Positions 8,766 to 16,368 of a stretch of 31,919 nucleotides of DNA are shown here, piece by piece. The stretch lies in the NCBI GenBank assembly GCA_012842105.1, contig DUTL01000073.1:1-31919 (forward strand). Direction: 5' to 3'. The stretch's first letter is position 1. Every line of letters starts with the position of its first letter. Origin of the DNA: Candidatus Fermentithermobacillaceae bacterium. Lineage in GTDB: Bacteria; Bacillota; Sulfobacillia; Fermentithermobacillales; Fermentithermobacillaceae. The notes beneath the pieces were generated by a model that saw only the letters and a list, made by a program, of their open reading frames with translations, did no database searches and was not told where the DNA came from. The position numbers and the translations under genes are program-made.

Positions 8766-9204
8766 GGCTAACGTCCTCCTTTTCTTGTTTGTACCCGGCT
8801 CCCTCAATCAAGTCACGCAGAGTTATGGAATTGAGGACGCCTTCTATTGCATCTCCGACTTTCTGCCAAACCAGCCTGGCTCTGCAATCATCAGGGCAAT
8901 CGCAGTGGGAGAAATCTTCGTGCAAGCATTGAACAGGAGCAACAGGGCCTTCCGCCGCCCTTACAATTTCGCCGACGGTAATCTTGCCGGCCGGCTTGGC
9001 AAGTTTGTAGCCGCCGCCAAACCCTCTTTTTCCTTGAACCAGGCCACTTTCCCTCAGCGGCCTCACAATCTGTTCAAGGTAACCCTGGGAGACCTTTTGC
9101 GTACGGGACACCTCGGTGAGTGACGTGAAATCCTCCCCTGTTCTGGCCAACTCATACATGAGCAGCACAGCATAATGCCCCTTGGTCGAAAGCGAAAAAG
9201 CCAG
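8758..9204 (-). CDS. iscR: Rrf2 family Fe-S-sensing transcriptional regulator, likely IscR
   Basis: A winged-helix Rrf2 repressor. With the start placed at CTG 9204 it is 148 residues and carries the conserved N-terminus SLSTKGHYAVLLMYELA, followed by the DNA-recognition region (VSQGYLEQIVRPLRESGLV) and a wing with KRGFGGGYKLAKP. Cysteines C93, C101, C103 and C107 provide the likely [2Fe-2S] ligands. The first ordinary in-frame start is GTG 9168, which would remove the first 12 residues, including the STKG segment. The upstream frame is closed by TGA at 9213-9211. GAGGTGA lies six bases before the CTG. It is first in the operon with iscS and iscU, and an inverted repeat covers its promoter, so autorepression is likely. 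CymR-like cysteine regulators are the main alternative. Confidence 0.9.
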   Translation of the reverse strand: MAFSLSTKGHYAVLLMYELARTGEDFTSLTEVSRTQKVSQGYLEQIVRPLRESGLVQGKRGFGGGYKLAKPAGKITVGEIVRAAEGPVAPVQCLHEDFSHCDCPDDCRARLVWQKVGDAIEGVLNSITLRDLIEGAGYKQEKEDVSHE

Positions 9205-9210
9205 TTTGGC

Positions 9211-9217
9211 TCACCTC
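9211..9217 (-). promoter_or_regulatory. Ribosome binding site supporting a CTG start for iscR
   Basis: GAGGTGA on the minus strand ends six bases before CTG 9204-9202. It overlaps the TGA that closes the frame upstream. There is no ATG, GTG or TTG in frame between this site and codon 13, so the site fits initiation at CTG. Confidence 0.6.
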
Positions 9218-9253
9218 ATCCAAATATGTGTATTCAGCCGGAATTGCAATTTG

Positions 9254-9289
9254 TAATCCTATTATTCTACTAGGATTATAACAAGTCAA
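9254..9289 (-). promoter_or_regulatory. isc operon promoter with overlapping operator-like inverted repeat
   Basis: On the minus strand, TTGACT (9289-9284) is followed after exactly 17 bases by AATAAT (9266-9261), a good sigma-A-type promoter. It starts transcription about 45-50 bases before the iscR start. An inverted repeat, TAATCCTA at 9254-9261 and TAGGATTA at 9271-9278, covers the -10 element and reaches into the spacer. Its outer part reads WWWWCC-N13-GGWWWW, the spacing remembered for type 2 IscR sites of Escherichia coli, although the inner YA/TR bases do not match. A repressor bound here would block RNA polymerase. That IscR itself binds is inference from position. Confidence 0.7.
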
Positions 9290-9315
9290 GCACAACCGGT
9301 AATTGGCCATTTATT

Positions 9316-9345
9316 TTGGAGAACACTTATGAGAGAAGGTATTAT
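9316..9345 (+). promoter_or_regulatory. Possible promoter for the TPR-Asp23-rpoN unit
   Basis: TTGGAG (9316-9321) and TATTAT (9340-9345) are separated by 18 bases and lie about 55 bases before the TPR gene. Both elements deviate from consensus. It is the best rightward candidate in the divergent gap between iscR and the TPR gene. Confidence 0.35.
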
Positions 9346-9398
9346 ATGAACAAGGAGCGAATTTTGATTACACCTTATTAGTATCGTGAGGGGTTAAT

Positions 9399-10847
9399 GT
9401 GAGTATCGATGAAAAGTCCCTTCGAGCAATAATCAAGAGTCTCGAAAAAGATGTTTCAAGAAGGCCTAAGGATATCGCCACAAAACTTCAATTAGCCTTG
9501 TCTTATATGAAACTGGGCAAGCCCGGTGAAGCCCGGGCTCATCTGGAGAAAGTGATCGAACTGGATAAACGCAATGTTGACGCCCACTATTACCTCGGGG
9601 TTCTCTCAGCCGATTCAGGAGATTTTGAGGAAGCCAAACGGGCTTGGACGAAAGCTGTTTCCATAGACAAGTCACATGGGCCGTCTCACTATTTTTTGGG
9701 GAAAATCTATGCTTTTGAGGGTGATTTGGATGCTGCCATTGCCCAAACTGAGAGGTCCAGGGACGTGACCCCAGGGAATGTACTGGCGCATGTTCAGCTA
9801 GGCGAACTGTATCTAGCCAAGGGGAGGATAAAAGACAGCCTCAACGAATGGCTTGAAGTGTTGAAAATAGAGCCGGCTAACCTTCAGGGGTTGCATAATG
9901 TAGGAGGGATATACACAGACCTCCAGATGTTTGATGAAGCCATTGAAGTTCTTGAGCGTGCCGAGCGGTTAGGTTCGACGGCCCCTCTCTTGTATTACAA
10001 TAAGGGCCTTTGTTTCCTGGGCAAGAGAGAACCCGGGAAAGCAGTTGATGCGCTAAGCAAGGCAAAGCAGTTGGAGCCGGAGAATACTGCAACAATTACA
10101 ACTCTCGGCGAGGCCTATGCCATATCCGGGGACATTGACGCAGCGATAGATCAATGGCAGCAAGTGCTTGAAGCCAATCCTGATGATCTGTTTGCCACCT
10201 TCAACCTGGGGCTTGGTTTCCTTAAGAAGCAACAGACAGATAAAGCAGTGCAGTTTTGGGAAAAATGCGTTTCCATAGACCCTGAGTGGATTCGTCCTCG
10301 CCACAACCTGGCTTCGGTTGCAGTTATGGCCGGGGATTTCGGCCGGGCCATTGAGCAATGGCTTGAAATTAGCCGATTGGAGCCTAATACTCCCCAGCCG
10401 CGAATGATGTTAGGAGAACTTTACTACAGATCCGGGAACCTTGCCGAAGCCAAACGCATAACTGAGGAGCTTGCCAATGAGCTGAAACAGGTTGGGCCAA
10501 GAGACGCAGACACGCGCAAAGTAAGGTCAGACGTTGAGTTTTTGTACGGTACCGTGCTCATGGCATCAGGCAGCCCTCAGGACGGCCTTGGACACTGGGT
10601 GGAGGCTATGAAGTACAATCCCAATTTTGCCCTTGAATCCGGTGGGTTCATATCCCGGGCTATTTGGCCTGAACTGGTCAAGTTTGCCGGAGACTATGCC
10701 GGCACTGAAGATCATAAGAAAGTACTAAGCCTGGTAGGCAGTTTTGTTAAGGAAGATACGCGGCCTCCTGAGGGCGTAAAGGCAATTCCCAGCCTTGAGG
10801 AGCCTGGAAAGGTAGGTTTCAAGTGGTTCTCCCGGGGAAAGAAATAG
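9399..10847 (+). CDS. Tetratricopeptide repeat (TPR) protein
   Basis: A 482-residue protein made almost wholly of TPR helices from about residue 20 to 360. Repeats such as VDAHYYLGVLSADSGDFEEA, ATKLQLALSYMKLGKPGEA and LFATFNLGLGFLKKQQTDKA recur every 34 residues. There is no signal peptide and no transmembrane segment, so it should be a cytoplasmic protein-binding scaffold. The C-terminal 110 residues are less regular and end in basic KWFSRGKK. The start is GTG 9399, five bases after GAGGGG; the ATG at 9397 is out of frame and runs directly into TGA. The next gene starts inside its last codons, suggesting joint function with the P-loop/Asp23 protein. I do not recognise a specific family and assign no function beyond scaffolding. 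Confidence 0.85.
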   Translation: MSIDEKSLRAIIKSLEKDVSRRPKDIATKLQLALSYMKLGKPGEARAHLEKVIELDKRNVDAHYYLGVLSADSGDFEEAKRAWTKAVSIDKSHGPSHYFLGKIYAFEGDLDAAIAQTERSRDVTPGNVLAHVQLGELYLAKGRIKDSLNEWLEVLKIEPANLQGLHNVGGIYTDLQMFDEAIEVLERAERLGSTAPLLYYNKGLCFLGKREPGKAVDALSKAKQLEPENTATITTLGEAYAISGDIDAAIDQWQQVLEANPDDLFATFNLGLGFLKKQQTDKAVQFWEKCVSIDPEWIRPRHNLASVAVMAGDFGRAIEQWLEISRLEPNTPQPRMMLGELYYRSGNLAEAKRITEELANELKQVGPRDADTRKVRSDVEFLYGTVLMASGSPQDGLGHWVEAMKYNPNFALESGGFISRAIWPELVKFAGDYAGTEDHKKVLSLVGSFVKEDTRPPEGVKAIPSLEEPGKVGFKWFSRGKK

Positions 10848-11683
10848 CAGCCGCTTCAGACCTGCGGAGCATAGAGGTGATTGCCCTGGTTGGCCCCAGC
10901 GGAACCGGCAAGTCCCACCATGCAATGTGGGTGGCCCAGGAACACGGATGCCAGGCAATCATAGATGACGGCTTGCTGATTTCAGGTTCGCGCATTGTGG
11001 CAGGGAGATCGGCCAAGAGAGAAGAGACCAAAACTGCAGCTGTCAGAAGGGCAGTTTTTACTTCTCCGGGGCATGCTTTGGAAGTGCGGTCTGCTCTTGA
11101 AGATCTCGGCTTTAGAAGGGTTCTGGTGCTTGGCACTTCCGCCTCTATGATACAGCGGATTATCTCAAGGCTGGGGCTTACCAAGCCTTTGCTTGCGTTG
11201 GACATAAGGGAACTGGCCAGCGAAGAGGAGGTCAGAGAGGCTTTGTGGAGGCGGCGGCAGGAAGGCAAGCATGTGATTCCGGCCCCAACATTTGAAGTCA
11301 AGAAGACTTTCTCCGGTTATTTGGTGGACCCTCTCCAAATCTTCATGAAGTCACGGGAGAAGAAAGCCACTATCCTGGAAAGAAGCGTTGTTAGGCCCAC
11401 ATACAGTTACTTCGGAAACTTCTATATTGCCGACAATGTAGTGATGCAAATGGCTACAAGGATATGTCACGAAGTTGAGGGTGTAAAACGGGTCTTAAAA
11501 GCGTTGGTACTTACCACCAGCGAGGGAGCCATTCTTGAAGTTGAATTGGTGTTGAGCTATGGAACTCAGGTATTTTCGGTTATGAGCGAAGTTCAGGCAA
11601 AGCTCAAACAAAGGCTTGAATATCTTACCGGAATTTACCTGTTGAATGTGGATGTAATAACGAAAAAAATCGGTATAGATTAG
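10823..11683 (+). CDS. P-loop (HPr-kinase-like) N-terminal domain fused to an Asp23/Gls24 domain
   Basis: A 286-residue two-part protein. Residues 19-175 hold a P-loop, GPSGTGKS (24-31), followed at 45-50 by AIIDDG. A P-loop with SGxGKS and a downstream DD is the arrangement seen in HPr kinase/phosphorylase. Residues 197-281 match the Asp23/Gls24 (DUF322) pattern: YIADNVVMQMATRICHEVEG, then VELVLSYGTQ, and YLTGIYLLNVDVI at the end. Asp23 proteins elsewhere associate with the envelope. No transmembrane segment is seen. The start is GTG 10823, six bases after AAAGGTAGG, overlapping the TPR gene by 25 bases; rpoN follows after 62 bases. ATP binding is well supported. Kinase activity and an HprK relationship are inference. 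A plain Asp23 annotation would miss the N-terminal half. Confidence 0.82.
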   Translation: MVLPGKEIAAASDLRSIEVIALVGPSGTGKSHHAMWVAQEHGCQAIIDDGLLISGSRIVAGRSAKREETKTAAVRRAVFTSPGHALEVRSALEDLGFRRVLVLGTSASMIQRIISRLGLTKPLLALDIRELASEEEVREALWRRRQEGKHVIPAPTFEVKKTFSGYLVDPLQIFMKSREKKATILERSVVRPTYSYFGNFYIADNVVMQMATRICHEVEGVKRVLKALVLTTSEGAILEVELVLSYGTQVFSVMSEVQAKLKQRLEYLTGIYLLNVDVITKKIGID

Positions 11684-11745
11684 GCCTGGTTAAAGAAAGC
11701 GACGAGCAGTATTGAAATAGTATAGAATAGTAAGGGAGGGAAACC

Positions 11746-13125
11746 ATGAAACCAGCGTACGGGCTTGAACTTGTACAAACACAAAGGCTAGTCCTAACGC
11801 CTGAGCTACATCAAGCTATCATGATTTTGCAGATGAATGCTCAGGAATTATCTGAGCTTATATTGGAAGAGGCCGAGAAGAACCCTCTTTTGGACTTAGT
11901 GGACGAAAGAGAAGAGAAATTGCCTGACGATACCGTTGAAGACGAAGAAGACTGGGTGGCCTATTTCTGTGACTCTTCAGACCTTGGCCTTGGCCAGAGA
12001 GTTACAAGAAGATCATCGGGCGGGGCCCGGGAGGACTTTATCTCCGCGCGTTGCAGCCCTGTTGAACCGGATGTTTCCGTTAGGGCGCACCTGTTGTCTC
12101 AGTTGGGTGTGTTGCACCTTAGCCAGAAGGAGCGCAACATTGCCCAGTTTATTGTTGGAAGCATAGATGACAATGGATATTTGCGATCTACTGTCAACGA
12201 GATTGCTTCAGCTACATCAAGCCAGAAGAATCAGGTTGAGTCAGTGCTTAAGACAATTCAGAAGTTCGATCCCCCGGGCGTTGCTGCCAGGAACCTTAGC
12301 GAATGCCTTGAATTGCAGGCCGAGGCCAAAGGCCTTAATGAGCTTGCATTGCATATCATTAGAGACCATCTCGATGACCTTGGCCAGGCCCGGTATACCA
12401 AAATAGCCCAAAGTTCTCAGGTTTCTCTCAAGCAAGTGCTCCGGGCCAGGGATTCTATCGTCAAATTGCAGCCCAAGCCGGGTTCGGTGTTTTCCGGAGG
12501 CCATGTTACTTTCATAGTGCCTGATATTACCGTAAAGAAAATCGACAAGGAATTCGTTGTTATCTTGAACGATAGCGCCCTTCCGTCAATCAGATGGAAT
12601 TCGTATTACAGAAAACTGCTCTTAAGCGGAGAGCAAGATGCCAAAAGTTACCTGGTTCAACAAATGAAAAAGGCTCGCTTCCTGTTAAAGAGCATAGAGC
12701 AAAGAAGGATAACCATATCCAGGGTAATGGAAAGCATTGTAAGGCGGCAGCAACGGTTCTTTTTGGAAGGGCCGGGGCATCTGGAACCAATGATTCTTAA
12801 AGATATTGCAGACGAACTGGATATACATGGTTCCACAGTATCCCGGGCTATTTCAGGCAAGTATGTGGATACGCCTTTTGGTGTGTTTCCCTGCAAGATG
12901 TTTTTTACCCCGGGAGTGGAGTCCTATGGGCAAGAGGTTTCCCAATATAACATAAAGAAGCTGATCGAAGAAATTGTGTGCAATGAAGACCCTGGGGCTC
13001 CATTGACCGACAGCCAGATCGCTGAGAGCTTGGGCCGGCAAGGAGTGGAAGTCGCAAGGCGCACAGTTGCCAAGTACCGTTCTCAGCTCGGAATTCCTCC
13101 TTCAAACCGCAGGAAGAAATTATAA
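11746..13125 (+). CDS. rpoN: RNA polymerase sigma-54 factor RpoN
   Basis: A 459-residue alternative sigma factor that directs RNA polymerase to -24/-12 promoters and needs AAA+ activators. Region I at the N-terminus reads GLELVQTQRLVLTPELHQAI and is Gln/Leu-rich as expected. An acidic region II follows (about 50-75), then the core-binding domain with FDPPGVAARNLSECLELQ, the HTH region (KDIADELDIHGSTVSRAISG), and the RpoN box ARRTVAKYRSQLGIP near the C-terminus. The ATG start follows AAGGGAGGGA. It is the last gene of a group with the TPR and P-loop/Asp23 genes; 200 bases later the rnf operon has its own promoter. No sigma-54-dependent promoter or activator is evident in this window. Confidence 0.97.
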   Translation: MKPAYGLELVQTQRLVLTPELHQAIMILQMNAQELSELILEEAEKNPLLDLVDEREEKLPDDTVEDEEDWVAYFCDSSDLGLGQRVTRRSSGGAREDFISARCSPVEPDVSVRAHLLSQLGVLHLSQKERNIAQFIVGSIDDNGYLRSTVNEIASATSSQKNQVESVLKTIQKFDPPGVAARNLSECLELQAEAKGLNELALHIIRDHLDDLGQARYTKIAQSSQVSLKQVLRARDSIVKLQPKPGSVFSGGHVTFIVPDITVKKIDKEFVVILNDSALPSIRWNSYYRKLLLSGEQDAKSYLVQQMKKARFLLKSIEQRRITISRVMESIVRRQQRFFLEGPGHLEPMILKDIADELDIHGSTVSRAISGKYVDTPFGVFPCKMFFTPGVESYGQEVSQYNIKKLIEEIVCNEDPGAPLTDSQIAESLGRQGVEVARRTVAKYRSQLGIPPSNRRKKL

Positions 13126-13180
13126 CCGTTTTACCGATTACTCGAGCATACCTAAGGCCTGCAAACCCTGATTTGGGCAT

Positions 13181-13209
13181 TTGACGTCTGTGTGGTTAAG
13201 CACTAAAAT
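13181..13209 (+). promoter_or_regulatory. Promoter of the rnf operon
   Basis: TTGACG (13181-13186) and TAAAAT (13204-13209) are separated by exactly 17 bases, a strong housekeeping promoter. Transcription would begin near 13216 and leave a leader of about 118 bases before rnfC. I found no clear Rex site (TTGTGA-type repeat) or convincing riboswitch fold in the leader. Confidence 0.7.
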
Positions 13210-13333
13210 TAACACTGTATCATGCTTGATTCGAGTTGTTTGCAAACTGAGGGTTAACGATTATCATCCGGTTGAATATTGTTTGAGTTGAGGTTTCATA
13301 TATTAATCATTGGCTGCAATTGAGGTGGAAAGA

Positions 13334-14677
13334 GTGATTACCATAAAGAAGATGTTCGGAGGTGTGGCGGTTCCTCATAAAAAGGGACTATCTGAGAAAT
13401 CTCCGGTAGAGTTCGCCGGAATCCCCGGGGAACTCGTACTTTTTTTGTCTCAACATATAGGTGCCCCATCGGTGTCAACGGTGAAACCAAAGGACGCAGT
13501 CAAGCGAGGGCAAGTATTGGCTGAGCCCCGGGGGTTCGTAAGCGCTGCTTTGCACGCCCCCACTTCCGGGGTAGTTAAGGCTATTGAACCAAGGTTTCAT
13601 CCTGTACAGGCCCGTATGTCTGAAGCGATCATAGTTGAGCCTGATGGCAAGCATGAGCTTTTTGAACAGCTGTCTCCAGCAGTATCCGGGTTAGATAGTA
13701 TTTCCGCTGAGAGGATTAAGGCCCTGGCCAGAGAAATCGGCCTTGTAGGGCTTGGGGGCGCAGCATTCCCTACTGCTGTAAAACTGGCTCCTCCCGAGGA
13801 CAAGCCAATAGACACTTACCTGCTTAATGGGGCTGAATGTGAGCCTTATATTACTGCAGACCATAGGTTGATGCTTGAAGAAGCCGGTAAAGTGATATTT
13901 GGGTTCAAGGCATCTATGAAGGCTTCAGGAGTGAAGCGCGGAATTATCTGTATAGAAGATAACAAGCCTGATGCCATAGAAAGCATGAAGGAGGCCATGT
14001 CCGCTTACGACGGGTTGGAACTTGCAGTGCTTAGCGCCCGGTATCCCAGAGGCGGGGAAAAGCAGCTTATCCAGGCCGTCCTGGGCAGGGAAGTGCCTCC
14101 TCCTCCGGGGCTGCCTTTTGACGTTGGGGTCATAGTATCTAACGTAGGCACTGCCTATGCCCTGGCTGATGCTATACTCACCGGCCTTCCGTTGGTGGAA
14201 AGGGTTGTGAGTGTTACAGGAGAGGGTGTGGCAAACCCATCCAATTTCAGGGCCCTTATAGGCACTCCGGTATCGTATTTGATTGAGAAGGCAGGGGGGT
14301 TCACAGGTACTCCCGGCAAGGTGGTAATGGGCGGGCCGATGATGGGCCCTGCAGTTAAGAGCCTTGACGTTCCGGTTGTTAAAGGCACTTCAGGAATACT
14401 GGTGCTTACAAAAGAACAGGCGGCTCAGGAGCCGGTCCTCCCTTGCATACGGTGCGGGAAATGTATTGACGTATGCCCAATGGGGCTGCAACCAGTGTGG
14501 ATGTCGGCCTATGCTGAGCGGGGGCTTATTGAAGAAGCAGAAGGCTACAGGGTAATGGATTGCTGCGAATGTGGAGCATGTACTTTTACCTGCCCTGCAA
14601 AGAGGCCGTTGGTGCAATGGATTAGAATGGCCAAAGCGGAAATATCATCGAGGCGAAACGCTCAGAGGAAGAGCTAG
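13334..14677 (+). CDS. rnfC: Rnf complex subunit RnfC, NADH-binding
   Basis: A 447-residue peripheral cytoplasmic subunit that carries the NAD(H)/FMN site and two [4Fe-4S] clusters, connecting the membrane Rnf subunits to NAD. Visible are LSQHIGAPS in the N-terminal RnfC barrel, the flavin/nucleotide segments LVGLGGAAFPTAVK, LLNGAECEPYITADHRLM and RYPRGGEKQLIQ, and ferredoxin motifs CIRCGKCIDVCP (from residue 371) and CCECGACTFTCP. I choose GTG 13334 as start because GAGGTGG lies five bases before it. A TTG at 13310 would add eight residues without a ribosome site. It is first in the operon, 30 bases before rnfD. Confidence 0.95.
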   Translation: MITIKKMFGGVAVPHKKGLSEKSPVEFAGIPGELVLFLSQHIGAPSVSTVKPKDAVKRGQVLAEPRGFVSAALHAPTSGVVKAIEPRFHPVQARMSEAIIVEPDGKHELFEQLSPAVSGLDSISAERIKALAREIGLVGLGGAAFPTAVKLAPPEDKPIDTYLLNGAECEPYITADHRLMLEEAGKVIFGFKASMKASGVKRGIICIEDNKPDAIESMKEAMSAYDGLELAVLSARYPRGGEKQLIQAVLGREVPPPPGLPFDVGVIVSNVGTAYALADAILTGLPLVERVVSVTGEGVANPSNFRALIGTPVSYLIEKAGGFTGTPGKVVMGGPMMGPAVKSLDVPVVKGTSGILVLTKEQAAQEPVLPCIRCGKCIDVCPMGLQPVWMSAYAERGLIEEAEGYRVMDCCECGACTFTCPAKRPLVQWIRMAKAEISSRRNAQRKS

Positions 14678-14707
14678 GCCTGGTTTGGAGATACGGAGGG
14701 TATTTGT

Positions 14708-15697
14708 ATGGAGAATAGATTGCTGATAACATCGTCACCTCACATAAAGAGCACCAGGACAGTGCAGGGGATCATGCTTGATGTTGTAATAGCTCTCATT
14801 CCCGCCGCCATAGCCGGAGTAGTCTTGTTTGGGTTCAGATCCTTGTTGGTCATTCTCGCTTCGGTGGCCTCGGCAGTGGCTTCAGAAGCTGTTTACCAGA
14901 TAGCAGTAAAACGAGAGGTCACCATCAACGATTTCTCGGCGGTGATTACAGGCTTGTTGCTGGCCTTGACGTTACCGCCAAACGTACCTGTTTGGATTCC
15001 GGTTATTGGATCTGCGTTTGCGATTGTGATTGTAAAGCAAGTTTTCGGCGGTTTGGGAGCCAATTTTGTTAACCCGGCGCTTGCCGCCAGGGCGTTTTTG
15101 CTTGCAGCATGGCCTTTGCACATGACACAGGATTGGCTTAACCCCAGGGCCTATGATGCAGTTACTTCTGCTACGCCGCTGGTTGCGTTCAACAGTACAG
15201 GGCAGACCGCCTTGACGTTCAAACAACTATTTCTGGGCCAGAGGCTTGGTTCTCTTGGGGAAACCTGCATATTGGCGCTATTGATCGGAGGGCTTTATCT
15301 GATTGTCCGGGATGTAATAGACTACAGGATCCCTTTGGGTTACCTGGGCACCCTGGCAATAGGCACATGGGTTTTCGGTAAGCCCGGGGCGTTTTTCCAA
15401 GGCGACGGGCTTAGCGCGATGCTTCTGGGCGGGGCTTTCATTGGGTCGTTCTTCATGGCCACTGATTACGTGACTTCGCCTGTCACTCCAAGGGGCAGGC
15501 TGTATATGGGGATAGGCGCCGGAATTATCACTTTGATAATAAGGTTGTGGGGCGGCTATCCTGAAGGCGTTACTTACGCCATTTTGTTTATGAACCTTGT
15601 TACGCCGCTGATTGACAGGTATGTAGTACCCAGATATTACGGATACGGCCATGATGAAATGGCCCGAAGAAAGGCGGCCGGAGGTGAAACCAGATGA
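14708..15697 (+). CDS. rnfD: Rnf complex membrane subunit RnfD, flavinylated
   Basis: A 329-residue integral membrane protein with about nine or ten hydrophobic segments (for example IALIPAAIAGVVLFGFRSLL and IPVIGSAFAIVIVKQVFG). The external loop holds YDAVTSATPL, in which T156 of the SAT motif is the expected site for covalent FMN attachment by ApbE. RnfD helps move electrons and couples them to ion transport. The start ATG is seven bases after GGAGGG. The stop overlaps the rnfE start by four bases (ATGA). In most Rnf operons rnfG sits at exactly this junction. The RnfD length is normal, so rnfG has not been fused into it. Confidence 0.95.
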   Translation: MENRLLITSSPHIKSTRTVQGIMLDVVIALIPAAIAGVVLFGFRSLLVILASVASAVASEAVYQIAVKREVTINDFSAVITGLLLALTLPPNVPVWIPVIGSAFAIVIVKQVFGGLGANFVNPALAARAFLLAAWPLHMTQDWLNPRAYDAVTSATPLVAFNSTGQTALTFKQLFLGQRLGSLGETCILALLIGGLYLIVRDVIDYRIPLGYLGTLAIGTWVFGKPGAFFQGDGLSAMLLGGAFIGSFFMATDYVTSPVTPRGRLYMGIGAGIITLIIRLWGGYPEGVTYAILFMNLVTPLIDRYVVPRYYGYGHDEMARRKAAGGETR

Positions 15698-16353
15698 ACA
15701 AGAGCAAGGTATCTCTTGGTTATGATTTCGTTAAGGGCTTTATAGATGAAAACCCGACTTTTAAGCTGGCTATAGGCATGTGTCCTACATTAGCCGTTAC
15801 AACGTCTGTAATTAACGGATTTTGGATGGGGGTTTCTGTAGTATTTGTGCTTGCGTTTTCTAACGTGTTTGTGTCGGCCTTGCGGAAAGTGATCCCTGAC
15901 GAAATACGGATTCCGGTGTTCGTAATTTTCATTGCTACGCCGGTTGTAATAGTTGAATTGCTAATGAGGGCATATTTGCCTGCAATCTACGATATTCTGG
16001 GTATTTTTGTGCCCCTTATCGTGGTCAACTGTTTGATTATCCACCGCGCTGAAGCTTTTGCCTACAGGCAGCCGGTGATTAACTCGCTAATGGATGGCCT
16101 GGGCTCAGGTATGGCTTTTACAATCAACCTGATGGTGATAGGCGCTATAAGAGAATTTTTGGGAACCGGCCAAATTGCGTTTGGAAGCGTGGCATTTCCT
16201 GAGGTTCCTCTGTTTGAACCTGCAGCTGTCATGTTGACGCCTCCCGGCGGGTTCATAACCCTTGGAGTTCTTATGGCTTTGCTCAACATTGCAGTAGCCC
16301 GGGTGAACAAGCGCAAAAAAGCCGGTTCTGATATTGGTTACGGCAACTGCTAG
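15694..16353 (+). CDS. rnfE: Rnf complex membrane subunit RnfE
   Basis: A 219-residue six-helix membrane protein, paralogous to RnfA. Family features seen are NPTFKLAIGMCPTLAVTT near the N-terminus, with a Cys in the position known to help hold the [2Fe-2S] cluster shared with RnfA, and the second half-site PLIVVNCLIIHRAEAFA. REFLGTGQI is also characteristic. It has a good ribosome site (GGAGGTG, seven bases before ATG) although it overlaps rnfD. rnfA follows 15 bases later. NqrD and RsxE are homologues; the presence of RnfB and RnfC decides for Rnf. Confidence 0.95.
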   Translation: MNKSKVSLGYDFVKGFIDENPTFKLAIGMCPTLAVTTSVINGFWMGVSVVFVLAFSNVFVSALRKVIPDEIRIPVFVIFIATPVVIVELLMRAYLPAIYDILGIFVPLIVVNCLIIHRAEAFAYRQPVINSLMDGLGSGMAFTINLMVIGAIREFLGTGQIAFGSVAFPEVPLFEPAAVMLTPPGGFITLGVLMALLNIAVARVNKRKKAGSDIGYGNC

Positions 16354-16368
16354 AAGGAGTGATTGTGC

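Noticed and set aside
9348..9380. A ten-codon open frame beginning MNKERILITPY before the TPR gene
   Set aside because: It has no ribosome site and no attenuator-like structure after it; chance occurrence is likely.
11682..14686. The ten-base repeat AGGCCTGGTT after the stops of the Asp23-fusion gene and rnfC
   Set aside because: Only two copies 3 kb apart with no extended similarity; probably coincidence.
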